The notes under the pieces were generated by a model, which worked only from the letters and a program-made list of their open reading frames with translations, searched no databases and was not told the origin of the DNA. Shown in pieces: positions 62,714 through 64,000 of a stretch of 64,000 bases of DNA (positions are counted from its first letter, which is position 1; each line of letters starts with the position of its first letter). The position numbers and the translations under genes were made by a program. This DNA is from an uncultured Bacilli bacterium. GTDB taxonomy: Bacteria > Bacillota_I > Bacilli_A > RF39 > UBA660. Location: assembly GCA_934149105.1 (NCBI GenBank), contig CAKPDP010000005.1, positions 1-64,000 of the forward strand, read 5' to 3'.

Positions 62714-63625
62714 ATGGAAAATTTAACCTTAGTTGTCATGGCCGCCGGTATGGGAAGTCGTTTTGGTGGACCTAAACAAATAACTGCCATCGGACCAAGT
62801 GGCGAATTCATAATTGATTATTCTATCTATGATGCCATTCGAGCGGGCTTTACAAAAATTGTTTTTGTTATTCGCAAAGAACATGAAGAAATATTTCACA
62901 ATACAATTGAAAAAAGAGTAGGGGATCGTATCAAAATAGCCTATGCTTACCAAGAGCTAGATAATCTACCAGAAGACTCTCATGTCCCATCTAGTAGAAC
63001 TAAACCTCTAGGTACAGCCTATGCTGTCTTGTGTGCTAAGCCTTTAATAGAAGGACCTTTTGCCATCATTAATGCCGATGATTTTTATGGCCAAGATGCT
63101 TATCAAAAAGTAGCAACCTTCTTAAAAAATAATTCTGATCCTCATAAAGGTGTAATGATATCTTATCCTATCGTTTCTACTACTAGTAATTACGGTAGCG
63201 TTAAACGTGGTGTCATTGATGTCCAAGACTCTTATGTAACTGAGATAACAGAATGTTCTATTGATGTCCAAGATAACATTGCTTACTGTCACCCTCTATC
63301 AGGAGGAGCCGATTTTACTACTACCATCGATCATCCTGTATCTATGAATTTATTTGGCTTTAACGAGAATTTTATGGATCTTTTAGAAACTGATTTTCAA
63401 GAATTTATTCATAAAGATCCTGCTTATCTAGAAGAAACTGAAATCTTTCTTCCTGATACTGTCAAAAAAAACATCAAAAATGGCCAACTAAAATTACAAA
63501 ATATTGTTTCAACAGGAACGTGGGCTGGTTTGACCTACAAAGAAGATCTACCTGAATTTGAAGAAAAAATCCATAATTTGATAAATCAACATGAGTATCC
63601 TACCAATTTATGGACTACCGATTAA
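62714..63625 (+). CDS. sugar-phosphate nucleotidyltransferase-like protein 2
   Basis: 303 residues, tandem paralogue of the previous gene: MAAGMGSRFGGPKQ, INADDFYG and the C-terminal GTWAGLTYKEDLPEF segment are conserved, while the middle differs clearly (for example residues 75-100 and 185-205). Both keep the catalytic motifs, so both may be active with different substrates or form a heteromer. AAAGGAGCA precedes ATG 62714. A terminator follows directly. Confidence 0.8.
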   Translation: MENLTLVVMAAGMGSRFGGPKQITAIGPSGEFIIDYSIYDAIRAGFTKIVFVIRKEHEEIFHNTIEKRVGDRIKIAYAYQELDNLPEDSHVPSSRTKPLGTAYAVLCAKPLIEGPFAIINADDFYGQDAYQKVATFLKNNSDPHKGVMISYPIVSTTSNYGSVKRGVIDVQDSYVTEITECSIDVQDNIAYCHPLSGGADFTTTIDHPVSMNLFGFNENFMDLLETDFQEFIHKDPAYLEETEIFLPDTVKKNIKNGQLKLQNIVSTGTWAGLTYKEDLPEFEEKIHNLINQHEYPTNLWTTD

Positions 63626-63669
63626 GAACTAAAATGATACGAAGAAGTACCAATTTAGTTCTTTTTCTT
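63624..63669 (+). terminator. terminator after the nucleotidyltransferase pair
   Basis: AAGAACTAAA (63624-63633) pairs with TTTAGTTCTT (63654-63663), a 10-bp stem with a 20-base loop, then TTTCTTTTT. Confidence 0.8.
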
Positions 63670-63701
63670 TTTAATATTTTATAATATACTTGGTGATGAC
63701 T

Positions 63702-64000
63702 ATGAAATATATAATAAATTTAATCAAAAGCCTAATTCCTATTATCTTAATCTATTTAATCTATTTAATTCTTGCTATCGTTATCTCTTTAGTTTACGTA
63801 TCTCTAACTAACAACGATCTAGAATCCTTTATAACTAATTATTTATCCTATTTCCTTCTTCCTTATTTTATTATCATTATAATTTTTATTTTCCACAAAT
63901 ATTCTCAAACCGCTCCTCCTTTAAACACCCTCCCTTATCTTCCTTGTCTTTACCTTGGTTTCTCTCTAACCCTTACCCTAAACATGCTCCTTTTTCTACT
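63702..64000 (+). CDS. polytopic membrane protein, 5' end only
   Basis: The frame opens at ATG 63702 after GGTGATG and remains open to the window edge (99 codons seen). It shows three hydrophobic segments (about residues 10-37, 50-68 and 83-99) with AQTAPPLNTLP-like polar linker between. The profile is that of a CPBP/CAAX-type intramembrane protease N-terminus, but the catalytic motifs would lie beyond the window, so this is only a suggestion. Confidence 0.5.
   Translation, partial: MKYIINLIKSLIPIILIYLIYLILAIVISLVYVSLTNNDLESFITNYLSYFLLPYFIIIIIFIFHKYSQTAPPLNTLPYLPCLYLGFSLTLTLNMLLFL

Noticed and set aside
1..64000. CRISPR array
   Set aside because: No series of regularly spaced identical repeats was seen anywhere in the window.

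Overview
The window is AT-rich DNA from a low-GC Gram-positive bacterium. Gene content points to a Bacilli or Mycoplasmatota-like gut lineage: peptidoglycan and spore-type genes (murA, spoIIR, spoIID, a spoIIQ-like gene, an mbl/mreB gene), Bacillus-like synteny (prfA-prmC; murA/rpmE/rpiB/DUF1146/spoIID/spoIIQ/mbl), and LexA boxes of the Bacillus type. TGG is the normal Trp codon and TGA works as a true stop, so the code is standard (table 11), not the Mycoplasma code. The taxonomic placement is inference.

Layout. 1-3.3 kb: an AT-rich accessory stretch with an SDR epimerase, an orphan ORF, a DUF1287 hydrolase and decayed relics. 3.3-5.9 kb: a TetR/YhgE-Pip pair with its own operator. 6.0-11.5 kb (minus strand): a P-type cation ATPase, prmC, prfA and an unknown gene. 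11.6-17.6 kb: an SOS-type Y-family polymerase, tex, an HD protein, an MntP-like exporter and a GT2 glycosyltransferase. 17.6-18.5 kb: a chimeric XRE/FtsX pseudogene. 18.8-28.4 kb: mgtA, then the envelope/sporulation block spoIIR, ytaF-like, murA, rpmE, an unknown gene, rpiB, a small DUF1146 gene, spoIID, spoIIQ-like and mbl.

29.2-55.1 kb is the most unusual part. A Tad/Flp-type pilus locus (two secreted proteins, a membrane pseudopilin-like protein, CpaB, CpaF ATPase, TadB, TadC, a 52-residue pilin-like protein and a TadE-like protein) is followed directly by a conjugation-type type IV secretion system. That system has three VirB2-like pilin proteins, a VirB6/TrbL-like protein, a PrgI/VirB3-like protein, VirB4 split into two overlapping ORFs, a VirB1-like bifunctional wall hydrolase, a lipoprotein, two unknown cytoplasmic proteins and a VirD4 coupling ATPase. 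I see no relaxase, integrase or attachment repeats in the window, and housekeeping genes flank the block. It therefore looks like a resident surface or secretion machine, not an ICE. Two related membrane proteins with a repeated ectodomain bracket the T4SS genes, and a NAGPA-type glycosidase follows.

55.1-64 kb: a rhodanese, an HTH-like protein, a CBS/DRTGG-regulated family II pyrophosphatase, a decayed Rpn/PD-(D/E)XK transposase-nuclease, ackA, an NrnA-like DHH phosphoesterase, hpf, two tandem nucleotidyltransferase paralogues and the start of a membrane protein cut off by the window edge. All family assignments come from recognising motifs and architecture by eye; no database search was run.
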